From: Psychrobacter sp. I-STPA10
Lineage (GTDB): Bacteria; Pseudomonadota; Gammaproteobacteria; Pseudomonadales; Moraxellaceae
Direction: 5' to 3'
NCBI RefSeq assembly: GCF_021012795.1
Contig: NZ_VFYU01000025.1
Location: 1 to 64,000 of the forward strand
DNA: 64,000 nt
Shown: one piece after another, positions 55,708 through 64,000 of the stretch
Numbering within the stretch: position 1 is the stretch's first letter
Layout: each line of letters opens with the position of its first letter
Program-made: the position numbers and the translations under genes
The notes under the pieces: generated by a model
The model's input: the letters and a program-made list of their open reading frames with translations, nothing else
Database searches by the model: none
What the model was told of the DNA's origin: nothing

Positions 55708-58074
55708 TTAAACAAACAACTTATATACACTTAACCAATGTTTACGTATCTGCATAAATCGTTGATTTAGAATATTTTTTGCGTTTTGCACAGGAATAGA
55801 CTCGGGCTGATTATATAGATAATCTATGATTTGCTCAACTTGAGCCAATCCATGCCCTTTTGGAAGGTGATATAGAGGATAACGTATCAAAGCACAGTAA
55901 ATCATCTGTTGCAAGGTTAATTGTGTTGTCCGTTGCCGCCGTAACAGAAAATTTGCTTTTGGTAATAGCTCACAGTCTTTATCTTCAGTGAGCCCCCAAC
56001 CTGCATAAAATGGCAAACCATAACACACCACTTTTTTACCGCGTAATAAAGCTTCAAAACCTGTTAAAGAGCTGATGGTATGTACTGTATCTACCACAGA
56101 CAAGCACTCTGCAATGGCAGTATCATAGGCAATGTGATCTACCAATGTCAAAATACGCTGATTCACTCTACCTATACGCAGCCCTGCTTCAACATCAGGA
56201 TGTGGTTTATATATTAAATAAGCCTTAGGATGATCTGCACGCACTCGCTGAATCAGTTGTGCATTACTACAAATTAATGAACCACAATACTGTACTGACA
56301 AATCATCTTCAACTTGTCCAATAATAAGACAAACCTCTTGTAAAGAAGATTGAGTTGTTATGGGTATTGATAAGCTATTGTGCTTACCGACATTATATTT
56401 ACTCACCTGTCGCTCTAATAATAACTGATGTAAATGGCTCACTCGCTGCTGTTCAGCCTGCGTTAATGAGGCACACTGTCGCAACATATCCTCTAAATCA
56501 GAAGGACGTGTGGCATCATAATAAATACCTTGTTTATCTATCACCACCGATAATGGTTCAAGTAATGTTGCACCCAGCCCATTAGAACGAATAAAGCCAT
56601 CTTCCATACACCATATATTGGCAGTGGCAGTATCCACTTTATTATCTTTACATCTCTTTTCTAATTGCAGCCGTTTTGCTAATCCCCAAACCAATAGGTC
56701 TTGTTGATAGTCCACCATAAAATGTTTTGGATGCAGCAAGTTTTTTAATCTTGGTTTTGGCTTGATTGACAAAGATCCAACAGCAGGCGTCAAAAAATCT
56801 CGCACAAAAGGCAACTTCCAACGACTAAATTCATAAATAGTTAAAAAATCTGGCAGCCGCTGCGACGCATCTCGATTAGTCACTAACCACTGCATACTTT
56901 GCTCAATGGCACAAGACTGTTTTGCAGCAGGATCAGCATAATGGCTATAATCAATATAGGCTGCATAAAATAACTGCTCAAGCGTGGCTGATATATAGCT
57001 AATATTTTTTGTATAAGAGCACAGATTTACAACAGGCAGTAAAGATTGCAGCGCAGTCAGTACTTTATTTTTTACAAATCTATTGCCTGTCTTTTGTGTA
57101 TCCACTCTGCTTAAATCTAAACTTGATACTGACTGCATACGCCGCTGTTTGACCTGCTGCAATAGACGCTGTGGGGCATATTGATCATCCGTTAGTCCCC
57201 AGCCACTATACCACGCTACACCAAAACAGTGTACTTTTATACCCAACATCAAGGCTTCAAAACCCATGTGTGAGCTCACTGTATATACGTGTGCCATTTG
57301 TTGTAACAGTAAAATTGGATTAACAGCACACTCAATAATATGGATACGTTGACGCTGTTTATTAGACAATTTGCTTAATACTTTATCTGTTGTCAAATAG
57401 CCTGCTTTTGCTGCTGGATGTGCTTTAATATAAATATCAGCATCTAGATGATTGCGACAAGCTTGTTTAAGCATTGATAAAAACTGTTTTTGACTCGCTC
57501 CAGCACCTTTAACAGATTCATCTCCAAGTACTTGATCAATAACAAGCACCTTATTCTTATGCTCACCTGTCGTTGGTAGCTTGGCTAATGTTTGAGGAGT
57601 TTTATTATATTTTGAGAGATGGTGTTTGGTAATGGTATGGATACAAGAAACAGCTCGCTGCTGCATATTGGCAGACCAATCATTCTTTGCATGTAAAATG
57701 TACTGTTCTAAAGTAGACACATCAGTGGCATCAAAATAGATACCAACAGCATCTATCACCACACTACAACCAAAACGGCTATGGATACCTGCATCAAGTG
57801 AGCGCAAAAAACCATCTTCTACACTAATGGCAGGTTTATTTAATCTGTCAGCAGTGCGATAAGCGCGTTGATAGCTTTTTTTATGTCCCCATCCTGCAAA
57901 CTGCTTGACCTGATACCGTTGTTGTTTACTCAACAGATACCACGGATACCAACGTTTGACAGGTTGATTTAGTAAGGCTGTCAATAAAGCATTATTACGC
58001 AGCATACCTCGCCCTAATACCGCAGTATAAGGCAGTTTTTTTGTGGCTGATTGCTTATTGTGCAAGTGGCTCAT
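55708..58074 (-). CDS. kpsC: Capsule biosynthesis protein KpsC (dual Kdo transferase)
   Basis: KpsC extends the Kdo linker on the lipid anchor of group 2 capsules with alternating linkages. The 788-residue protein is a tandem of two related halves. Each has an EDGF signature (SVEDGFLRSLDAG near 80; MEDGFIRSNGLGA near 485), an IGQVEDD or IDQVLGDES segment, KAHPAAKAGYLT or KPHPDVEAGLRIG, and VSSHMGFEAL or ISSLTGFEALLRGKKV with GLPFYAGWGLT. Full length for the family is 650-790. It follows kpsD by 52 bp. Confidence 0.92.
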   Translation of the reverse strand: MSHLHNKQSATKKLPYTAVLGRGMLRNNALLTALLNQPVKRWYPWYLLSKQQRYQVKQFAGWGHKKSYQRAYRTADRLNKPAISVEDGFLRSLDAGIHSRFGCSVVIDAVGIYFDATDVSTLEQYILHAKNDWSANMQQRAVSCIHTITKHHLSKYNKTPQTLAKLPTTGEHKNKVLVIDQVLGDESVKGAGASQKQFLSMLKQACRNHLDADIYIKAHPAAKAGYLTTDKVLSKLSNKQRQRIHIIECAVNPILLLQQMAHVYTVSSHMGFEALMLGIKVHCFGVAWYSGWGLTDDQYAPQRLLQQVKQRRMQSVSSLDLSRVDTQKTGNRFVKNKVLTALQSLLPVVNLCSYTKNISYISATLEQLFYAAYIDYSHYADPAAKQSCAIEQSMQWLVTNRDASQRLPDFLTIYEFSRWKLPFVRDFLTPAVGSLSIKPKPRLKNLLHPKHFMVDYQQDLLVWGLAKRLQLEKRCKDNKVDTATANIWCMEDGFIRSNGLGATLLEPLSVVIDKQGIYYDATRPSDLEDMLRQCASLTQAEQQRVSHLHQLLLERQVSKYNVGKHNSLSIPITTQSSLQEVCLIIGQVEDDLSVQYCGSLICSNAQLIQRVRADHPKAYLIYKPHPDVEAGLRIGRVNQRILTLVDHIAYDTAIAECLSVVDTVHTISSLTGFEALLRGKKVVCYGLPFYAGWGLTEDKDCELLPKANFLLRRQRTTQLTLQQMIYCALIRYPLYHLPKGHGLAQVEQIIDYLYNQPESIPVQNAKNILNQRFMQIRKHWLSVYKLFV

Positions 58075-58125
58075 ATTGGGTAATTTGCTTATTTATTTAA
58101 CAGATATTAATATTAATTGATGCAC

Positions 58126-59946
58126 TTATAAGCTTAAAACAACTTTTGCTGCTACAGCAAGTTGATATACAATCTGACTGATACCACGAGCAATTTCAAC
58201 ACGTTTGGTTTTCACTTCTGGTAATACCATGATTTCATCACCCTGCTGAATACGATAAGCCGTATTCACCACCACACTCTCGCCATTTTGATGGATAACC
58301 AATATTTCTTTAACATCGGCATTGTCATCAAATCCACCTGATTTGGCAATATAGTCTCCAACCGTCATGGTTGGATTGTACGTTAACGCACCCTGAGCAC
58401 GTACTTGTCCATTGACTGTGATGACAGATGTCTGCTCAGGAATTTCAATCACATCTCCTTGCTGTAAGATCACGTCCTGCCAAGAGTCGGCAACCACAAC
58501 AATCTGACCTGTTGGCTCAACATTACGTGCTTTGGCAATAAATTGCTTAATAAGCTGTGCATCATCTTGTCTTAAAGCAGCTTCCTCACGAGTGGTTGAT
58601 TGAGTGGCTAATGTCATCTCTTCTAAGCGATCTAATGACTTATCAATCATTCGTTTTTGCTGCTTAGCAACAGACTCTCGATAAATGGTTAAATGTGACA
58701 GGTTGGCCAGTGAGCTTGGTTGCAACTGTGCCACCACATCTTTTAATCTTGCCCCATAAGGCAAAATAACTGCCCCATTGCCAGTATGAGCCCCTTGTAC
58801 CTGCACCGCAATCGAACCAGCATAACGATCTGAGGTGACCACAAGTTGATCACCATTATACACTGGCACACTTTGTGCCTCAGCAAGCGTATAATACTCA
58901 CTGGTTTGTGATTTACCCGCACTACGAGTAATACTTACATTGGTTGCATCCGCTCTTGGATTGGCGACCGCCAACACATCACCAATGGTCAAATCAGGTA
59001 CATCAAATTCAAATATATATTCGTTTTGCACTTGACCTGACACACTAAAGGTTTTCTTTTGAGGTGCAACCGTAATTACATCCCCATCTTCAAAATTAAA
59101 GGGGTAAAGTTTACCTGCTAATAAAAACTCATATAAATTGACTTGCTGCATCAAACGACCATTACGATTGATTTGAATATCAATATAACTGCCCCGCTCA
59201 GGATCTACGCCCCCGGCCCGATCCAAATAAGACAATACTGAGTCTGCTGCCAATCCACCATAATAACCTGGTTGGTTAACAAAGCCTGTCACAAATACCT
59301 TGACAGGTTGTGCTTCTTCTAATGACGCATAAACAAACACATTTGAGCGATAAATACGCTTTACGGCATCTGACACCACCTGCTGAAGTCGTCCATTTTT
59401 AATGCCTGAAACACGTAGAGGACCAATATTAGGTAAGAAAATATTACCTTCAGGATCAACAGTCATGGTCGCCGCATATTGATAAGCACCCCACATACGC
59501 ACTTGGATATTATCACCAGGCTTAATGGTATAGCTGTTATTAAATGTCGAACCTGAAGTAGTGGCAAATGCTCCACGAAACAATTGCGCACCAAACATAC
59601 GACTGTCTTCATCGGAATAAGAATAAGAATAGGGATAAGCAGAAGTCGCATGAATCACTGAGTTTGCAGATGAATTGACTGTATTAACAGCTTCACTCAT
59701 AGACGCTTGCGCAGGTGACGATGCAAAAGCATTTGTAGCCACATTGGCAGTTTGCAGACTGCCATTATAATTATTGCTGCTATTATTACTATTACTATGA
59801 TTGCTACTATAATTTGCTTGGGTACCAAAGCTGGAACCGGACATCTGGTTAGCATAGCTTGAAGCTGCCATAACTGCCCCATAGGGCAATGAGATGCCCA
59901 TAACGGTACAAACAGTGACAACCAATAATCGTTGTTGACATTTCAT
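58126..59946 (-). CDS. kpsD: Capsule polysaccharide export protein, KpsD-like (polysaccharide export/SLBB)
   Basis: This periplasmic/outer-membrane component exports the capsule polymer. The 606-residue precursor has a signal peptide (LLVVTVCTVMGISLPYGAVM, cleavage near MAA) without a lipobox. A Ser/Asn-rich low-complexity stretch follows (about 35-70), then the polysaccharide-export domain (YTIKPGDNIQVRMWGAYQY) and SLBB domains (VFVTGFVNQPGYYGG, SVITVNGQVRAQGALTYNP). This layout and length fit KpsD more than Wza or CtrA. A GC-rich repeat (60072-60220) separates it from kpsE. Confidence 0.85.
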   Translation of the reverse strand: MKCQQRLLVVTVCTVMGISLPYGAVMAASSYANQMSGSSFGTQANYSSNHSNSNNSSNNYNGSLQTANVATNAFASSPAQASMSEAVNTVNSSANSVIHATSAYPYSYSYSDEDSRMFGAQLFRGAFATTSGSTFNNSYTIKPGDNIQVRMWGAYQYAATMTVDPEGNIFLPNIGPLRVSGIKNGRLQQVVSDAVKRIYRSNVFVYASLEEAQPVKVFVTGFVNQPGYYGGLAADSVLSYLDRAGGVDPERGSYIDIQINRNGRLMQQVNLYEFLLAGKLYPFNFEDGDVITVAPQKKTFSVSGQVQNEYIFEFDVPDLTIGDVLAVANPRADATNVSITRSAGKSQTSEYYTLAEAQSVPVYNGDQLVVTSDRYAGSIAVQVQGAHTGNGAVILPYGARLKDVVAQLQPSSLANLSHLTIYRESVAKQQKRMIDKSLDRLEEMTLATQSTTREEAALRQDDAQLIKQFIAKARNVEPTGQIVVVADSWQDVILQQGDVIEIPEQTSVITVNGQVRAQGALTYNPTMTVGDYIAKSGGFDDNADVKEILVIHQNGESVVVNTAYRIQQGDEIMVLPEVKTKRVEIARGISQIVYQLAVAAKVVLSL

Positions 59947-60071
59947 GATTATGCTTCCCTTGATGTTGCTGTTCTATTGAATACTATATTCATATTTAAG
60001 GTCTTTAAAATAAATAGGAATCACTGCTAATTTCCTAAACATTTATTTAACTTAGTAATATCTATTTTTGG

Positions 60072-60220
60072 TGGTGTTCTAAAAAGTATGCTACCCCCTC
60101 CCTGATCCTCCCCCAAAAGTGGAAGGAACTGTTCCCCCTCCCATTAGGAGGCGGCTAGTGGGAGGGCAGAAACTATGGTAATTTATTAAAAATAACCACA
60201 GTATACTTTTTGAAACACTA
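60072..60220 (+). repeat. GC-rich palindromic MITE-like repeat, copy 2 (short form)
   Basis: The inverted ends are TGGTGTTCTAAAAAGT (60072-60087) and ACTTTTTGAAACACTA (60205-60220). Next inward are CCCCCTCCCTGATCCTCC and GGAGGCGGCTAGTGGGAGGG. It is non-coding, 149 bp, and sits 10 bp from the kpsE stop codon within the capsule cluster. Ends and layout match the copy at 43597. Confidence 0.75.
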
Positions 60221-60229
60221 TCCTATTTT

Positions 60230-61336
60230 TTAACTACTATGGTCACGTATAACTGCCATGACTAAACGCACAAAGCCATAAAAAATTAATAGCAGTATGA
60301 ATGAAGTAAAAATAATATAGACCCGGCGCGGATAGGTTGCTTGTTCTGCTTCATAAGGTGCGGCAATCACAATCAGATTTTTCATCTTACGCAATGCTTC
60401 AAGCCGTGCCTTTTCTAATGAAGATAAAGATAATTTGTATAACTCAGTCGCAAACTCCACATCTGCTTTCAGACTTTCAAACTGTACCGCTTGACGATTA
60501 AGCTTGGTGGTATTTGGTGATGTTAGTTTCTTTTGTTCATCTTGAATCTGACTTTCTACCGCTGTAATCTGACTACGTAACGACACCACTTGTGGCGCAT
60601 CAGGGTTTAAGTAACTCAATAGCTGCCGCTCTTCGGTACGTAAACTAGATAACTGTGCTTGCAAACTACCAATAAGCTGATTGATTAGCTGCGCATTTGC
60701 TTGTGGATCATAAATTTCATTTTGATTTTGATAACTAAGCAATGCTTCTTTTGCACTATTTAATCGTGTTTGCGCATCATCTAATTGCTGATCTGCAAAA
60801 ACCAATTGATCTTTGGCAATTTGCTGCGAAATACGATTAACAAACTGCTCTGACGCTGCCAGTATTTCTTTATTAAGCTGGTAAGCATACTCAGGGGTAA
60901 ATCCTTCAGTAGTTACAGTTAATACATGTGTTTGCTCATCCAAACTGATATGTACCCGCTTTTTAAAGTACTTCAACAATTCTTCTTGAGACGCATCTGG
61001 AGCAATCTCATATAAGAGATCTTTACCATCAATATAATAAGCGCTGCGAAAATCAAACTTGTTATCCAACTGTTTAATCATATCATTGGATAAAATAAAC
61101 TCGGTGAGATAATTGGCATCTTCCACACTGGTATTACTAACACCCAATAAAGCACCTAACCCGCCTGCTGCTGGTACATTGGCCTCACTAACTTGTTTAA
61201 CCACCACATCAGAGGTGGTGACATAACGAGGATGCGCCAATACCATAACATAGAAAATAATTAACACCCACGGTATAATAACCAAACCGATAAATAGCGA
61301 GAAGTTAATGATCTTATTTTTTCGCTTTGTGGACAT
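60230..61336 (-). CDS. kpsE: Capsule export inner-membrane protein, KpsE/CtrB type
   Basis: KpsE is a polysaccharide co-polymerase-like protein linking the ABC exporter to the periplasm. The product (about 368 residues) has a membrane segment near the N-terminus (FIGLVIIPWVLIIFYVMVLA), a long periplasmic helical region (about 170-320, coiled-coil-rich with QLDDAQTRLNSAKEALLSYQ) and a C-terminal membrane segment (IIFTSFILLLIFYGFVRLV). The ATG at 61336 overlaps kpsT by 23 bp and is preferred over the longer reading from 61381. The overlap implies coupled translation. Confidence 0.88.
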   Translation of the reverse strand: MSTKRKNKIINFSLFIGLVIIPWVLIIFYVMVLAHPRYVTTSDVVVKQVSEANVPAAGGLGALLGVSNTSVEDANYLTEFILSNDMIKQLDNKFDFRSAYYIDGKDLLYEIAPDASQEELLKYFKKRVHISLDEQTHVLTVTTEGFTPEYAYQLNKEILAASEQFVNRISQQIAKDQLVFADQQLDDAQTRLNSAKEALLSYQNQNEIYDPQANAQLINQLIGSLQAQLSSLRTEERQLLSYLNPDAPQVVSLRSQITAVESQIQDEQKKLTSPNTTKLNRQAVQFESLKADVEFATELYKLSLSSLEKARLEALRKMKNLIVIAAPYEAEQATYPRRVYIIFTSFILLLIFYGFVRLVMAVIRDHSS

Positions 61337-61997
61337 GCTCTTTATATACCTCAATCGCTTCTTTTGTATCATCAAACACATGTGCTGTTTGATCCATTAA
61401 CACAATACCAATATCACAGTTGCGTTCAATATCACCCAAATTATGCGACACCATTAAAAATCCTGCTTGCTCACGCCGTGCCTCTAAAATAGCTTCACTA
61501 CGCTTGCGAAATGCTGCATCACCAACTGCACCTGCCTCATCAAGCATATAATAATCAAAATCAAACGCCAAACTAAGCCCAAATGTTAACCGCGATTTCA
61601 TACCCGAAGAATAGCTTTTCACTGGCATATCAAAATAGTTACCAATATCCGCAAATTCTTCGACAAAACGGATTTTCTCCTCAATATAATCGCCGCTAGA
61701 ATAAAGCCTGCACACAAAACGCACATTTTGTCGACCCGTTAAACTACCCTGGAAACCACCAGCAACACCCACTGGCCAAGAGATGGTCGCGTCTGTGATA
61801 ATCTCACCACTATCTGGTTCATCTAAGCCACAAATAATACGCAATAGTGTAGATTTACCTGCCCCATTACGTCCTAGTAATCCAACACTTTGCTTATCTT
61901 CAATCAACAAATTTAAATCTTTAAACAAATAATGGCGACCTCTTTTGGTCATAAACGATTTGGTAATGTGTCTAACTTCAATCACTGGCTTATCCAA
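61314..61997 (-). CDS. kpsT: Capsule ABC transporter ATP-binding protein
   Basis: KpsT energises export of the lipid-linked capsule polymer. The 227-residue ATPase has Walker A GLLGRNGAGKSTLLRIICG (residues about 36-54), the signature YSSGMKSRLTFGL, Walker B YYMLDEAGAVGD and the H-loop MVSHNLGDI. This is the short KpsT/CtrD type without a polymer-binding C-terminal domain. It lies 24 bp after kpsM. Confidence 0.94.
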   Translation of the reverse strand: MDKPVIEVRHITKSFMTKRGRHYLFKDLNLLIEDKQSVGLLGRNGAGKSTLLRIICGLDEPDSGEIITDATISWPVGVAGGFQGSLTGRQNVRFVCRLYSSGDYIEEKIRFVEEFADIGNYFDMPVKSYSSGMKSRLTFGLSLAFDFDYYMLDEAGAVGDAAFRKRSEAILEARREQAGFLMVSHNLGDIERNCDIGIVLMDQTAHVFDDTKEAIEVYKEHVHKAKK

Positions 61998-62021
61998 TAC
62001 TAAATAATAAATGACTTGTGT

Positions 62022-62834
62022 CTACTTTGAACGAATCAAATCTTTTTCGACTGCCTTATACAGCAATAAACCAAAAAAATCGACAAATATCATCCATTTT
62101 AAAAAATAACCCATATCAATATGATAGGCGGGATAAGTCGGAGATAAAGCATGGCGAATCAGCTCTAAATTATGAATAAATGGGTTATATAATAAATAGC
62201 TTAAATAAGGCTCTGGCACCACATGAATAGAGTAAATTATTCCTGAAGCAAAATATAATACAGTAAAAATTAAGCTAACGACTTTACTAATCTCACCACC
62301 ATAATGACCAATGACCATCATAATCAATGCCAGACCAAAACTAAATAAAAATAAAGTCACCCAACAAAATAATACAACATCAAGATGAGAGACACTTGGA
62401 TAAATGTCAAAAAAACTTAGTGTACCTAAAAGTAAAACAAAGGTAAAAAAATAAATAATTAATTCTAAAAATGAACGAGCAATAATCACATCAATATGGC
62501 GTACTGCCCTATACATCAACAGACCTTGATTCGCCTCCACTGCACCCAATGAACGAATCGCAATGCGGCTTAGCATCTGATAAGGTACTAATCCAGCGAC
62601 TAAAAATAATGAGTAATTAATTCCTGGCATAACCCGTGTCATTACTGTACCAAATATCACTAAATAGATGCCTACCTGAAAAATCACCTCTAATGGTGCC
62701 CACAGATAGCCCAAGCGATAACCACCAAATCGGGTTTGTAGCTCACGCATCAATAAGGCATGGAAGGCAGCTCCCATAACCTTAAGACCACTACGGTGCT
62801 TGACAGGACGGTAAGGAGGCAATTCTACAGACAT
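62022..62834 (-). CDS. kpsM: Capsule ABC transporter permease
   Basis: KpsM forms the membrane channel of the capsule exporter with KpsT. The product (270 residues) has a cytoplasmic N-terminus with LLMRELQTRFGGYRLGYLWA, typical of ABC-2 polysaccharide permeases, and six hydrophobic segments. The start is ATG 62834, with GTG 62852 as an alternative; neither has a clear ribosome-binding site. It is the first gene of the kpsMTEDCS cluster. Confidence 0.92.
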   Translation of the reverse strand: MSVELPPYRPVKHRSGLKVMGAAFHALLMRELQTRFGGYRLGYLWAPLEVIFQVGIYLVIFGTVMTRVMPGINYSLFLVAGLVPYQMLSRIAIRSLGAVEANQGLLMYRAVRHIDVIIARSFLELIIYFFTFVLLLGTLSFFDIYPSVSHLDVVLFCWVTLFLFSFGLALIMMVIGHYGGEISKVVSLIFTVLYFASGIIYSIHVVPEPYLSYLLYNPFIHNLELIRHALSPTYPAYHIDMGYFLKWMIFVDFFGLLLYKAVEKDLIRSK

Positions 62835-62994
62835 AAGTATGGCTAACTTCACAAAAAATGGATTCTATAATAAGGGGGAGTAAATCAAGTTACAAGCTAT
62901 TATGTAGGAAAATACGAAGAGATACCAGTGGGTAACTTTCTAGTAGTATAAAATCTATAGTCAAGGAATAGTATGCAAGATAGTAATAATCAAT

Positions 62995-63037
62995 AAAAAA
63001 GCCAGCCACCCATGTATATAATTGGGTGACTGACTTT
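62995..63037 (-). terminator. Terminator downstream of tRNA-Met
   Basis: On the minus strand AGTCAGTCACCCA pairs with TGGGTGGCTGGCT around an 11-nt AT-rich loop and is followed by a T-run. Confidence 0.8.
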
Positions 63038-63048
63038 ATTATAAAATA

Positions 63049-63125
63049 TGGTGGCGATGAAGAGACTTGAACTCTTGACCTCACGATTATGAGTCGTGCG
63101 CTCTAACCAGCTGAGCTACATCGCC
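63049..63125 (-). tRNA. tRNA-Met (anticodon CAT)
   Basis: The 77-nt cloverleaf on the minus strand has acceptor arms GGCGATG and CATCGCC, D-arm AGCTCAGCTGGTTAGAGC, anticodon stem CACGA-CTCATAA-TCGTG with anticodon CAT, a T-arm with GTTCAAGTC, and an encoded CCA end. The body resembles elongator tRNA-Met; a lysidine-modified Ile tRNA with the same anticodon is the alternative. Confidence 0.93.
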
Positions 63126-63253
63126 TTTTAAGGGTCGGTATTATGCCCAAGCTAGACAGATACGTCAACCCTAAATTGCATAAAATCCGCAAAATTTTAT
63201 TTTTAACTTACTTGACAACCTTATTAGTAGTATAAAATGGCAGTAAAATATGA

Positions 63254-63614
<361 letters not shown>

Positions 63615-63724
63615 CACAGTATAACAAAAAATACAGACTACGGCATCTTATTTATGTGAATCCAAGTATAATTAATACTATCAAATTTACTATAAAAAAG
63701 TAGTAGCAAAAGAAATAAACACCA

Positions 63725-64000
63725 TCAGCTTTGATAATATTTATCATGCTGCTTAAGCCACCAATTCATATTATCTTGGCGTTTACTGCGAAATACTGAT
63801 AATTTATCGGCTGCCATCTGACTGTGTAATCTGGCACTGTCTAATCCAAACAATAAAGGCACACTGGCTAACACGCCAAATCGCCAGCGTGATTTCGGCA
63901 GTGACAAGCCATCACCAATATCATCACCGACCAAAGTACGGGTGACACTGGCATTGACCAACTCAACAAAACGACCACGACGATTGTCTTCTCCCATAAT
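63725..64000 (-). CDS. C-terminal part of an unidentified protein, cut by window edge
   Basis: The frame is open to the right edge, so the start probably lies outside. About 91 residues are visible, ending KQHDKYYQS. The visible part reads VGDDIGDGLSLPKSRWRFGV, then ASVPLLFGLDSARL. The latter is faintly like the C-terminus of squalene/phytoene synthase-type proteins, but this is too short to name. A start at MGEDN (63997) would give a 90-residue protein and cannot be excluded. It is followed by rnpB on the same strand. Confidence 0.5.
   Translation of the reverse strand: MMGEDNRRGRFVELVNASVTRTLVGDDIGDGLSLPKSRWRFGVLASVPLLFGLDSARLHSQMAADKLSVFRSKRQDNMNWWLKQHDKYYQS

Noticed and set aside
62890..63084. 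64-codon frame on the minus strand
   Set aside because: It starts within tRNA-Met and crosses the tRNA terminator.

Overview
The window looks like chromosomal DNA of a low-GC gammaproteobacterium of the family Moraxellaceae (Psychrobacter/Moraxella-like). The basis is an AT-rich composition, an rpsL-rpsG-fusA-tuf block, a lepA-lepB-DUF4845-rnc-era-recO-pdxJ block, a GacS/BarA-type sensor kinase, a RelA with a degenerate hydrolase domain, and numerous short palindromic intergenic repeats. The genus is an inference. I see no prophage, integrase, transposase or CRISPR array.

Layout. 1-5.1 kb: str operon on the minus strand (tuf, cut by the window edge; fusA; rpsG; rpsL). 5.3-15.1 kb: housekeeping and metabolic genes (EcsC-like protein, pabB, GlpM-like protein, universal stress protein, a PfkB kinase, a KtrAB-type potassium uptake pair, metY and nfuA). 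15.1-15.8 kb: a gene-free stretch with two short mobile-like repeats. 15.8-21.5 kb: an alpha/beta hydrolase and a probable NAD-salvage cluster (NadM-Nudix fusion, metallophosphoesterase, nicotinamide phosphoribosyltransferase), followed by an SGNH hydrolase. 21.5-31.5 kb, minus strand: an MFS drug exporter, then a compact cluster consisting of a very large beta-helix/double AAA+ protein, a GacS/BarA hybrid kinase 21 bp downstream, and a crotonase. 31.7-40.8 kb, plus strand: cysM, an exonuclease, rlmD, an unrecognised two-gene pair, relA, mutM and a small exported protein. 40.8-45.6 kb, minus: mscL, typA and an OmpA-family porin. 46.1 kb: a lone FimT-like pseudopilin. 46.8-54 kb, minus: pdxJ, recO, era, rnc, DUF4845, lepB and lepA. 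54.2-62.9 kb, minus: a group-2-type capsule export and Kdo-linker locus (kpsM, kpsT, kpsE, kpsD, kpsC, kpsS). 63.0-63.6 kb: tRNA-Met and RNase P RNA, then a gene cut by the right edge.

The least ordinary object is the protein at 27.5-31.5 kb: about 760 residues of short beta-helix repeats, without a signal peptide, joined to two CbbX/SpoVK-type AAA+ ATPase modules. It carries a recent 342-bp in-frame internal duplication and sits directly upstream of a global sensor kinase. Other points of interest are a family of GC-rich palindromic repeats with matching ends (33.6, 43.6 and 60.1 kb), one of which lies inside the capsule locus between kpsE and kpsD; a 165-bp fold-back element at 15.4 kb; and an unrecognised translationally coupled gene pair at 35.5-36.3 kb.
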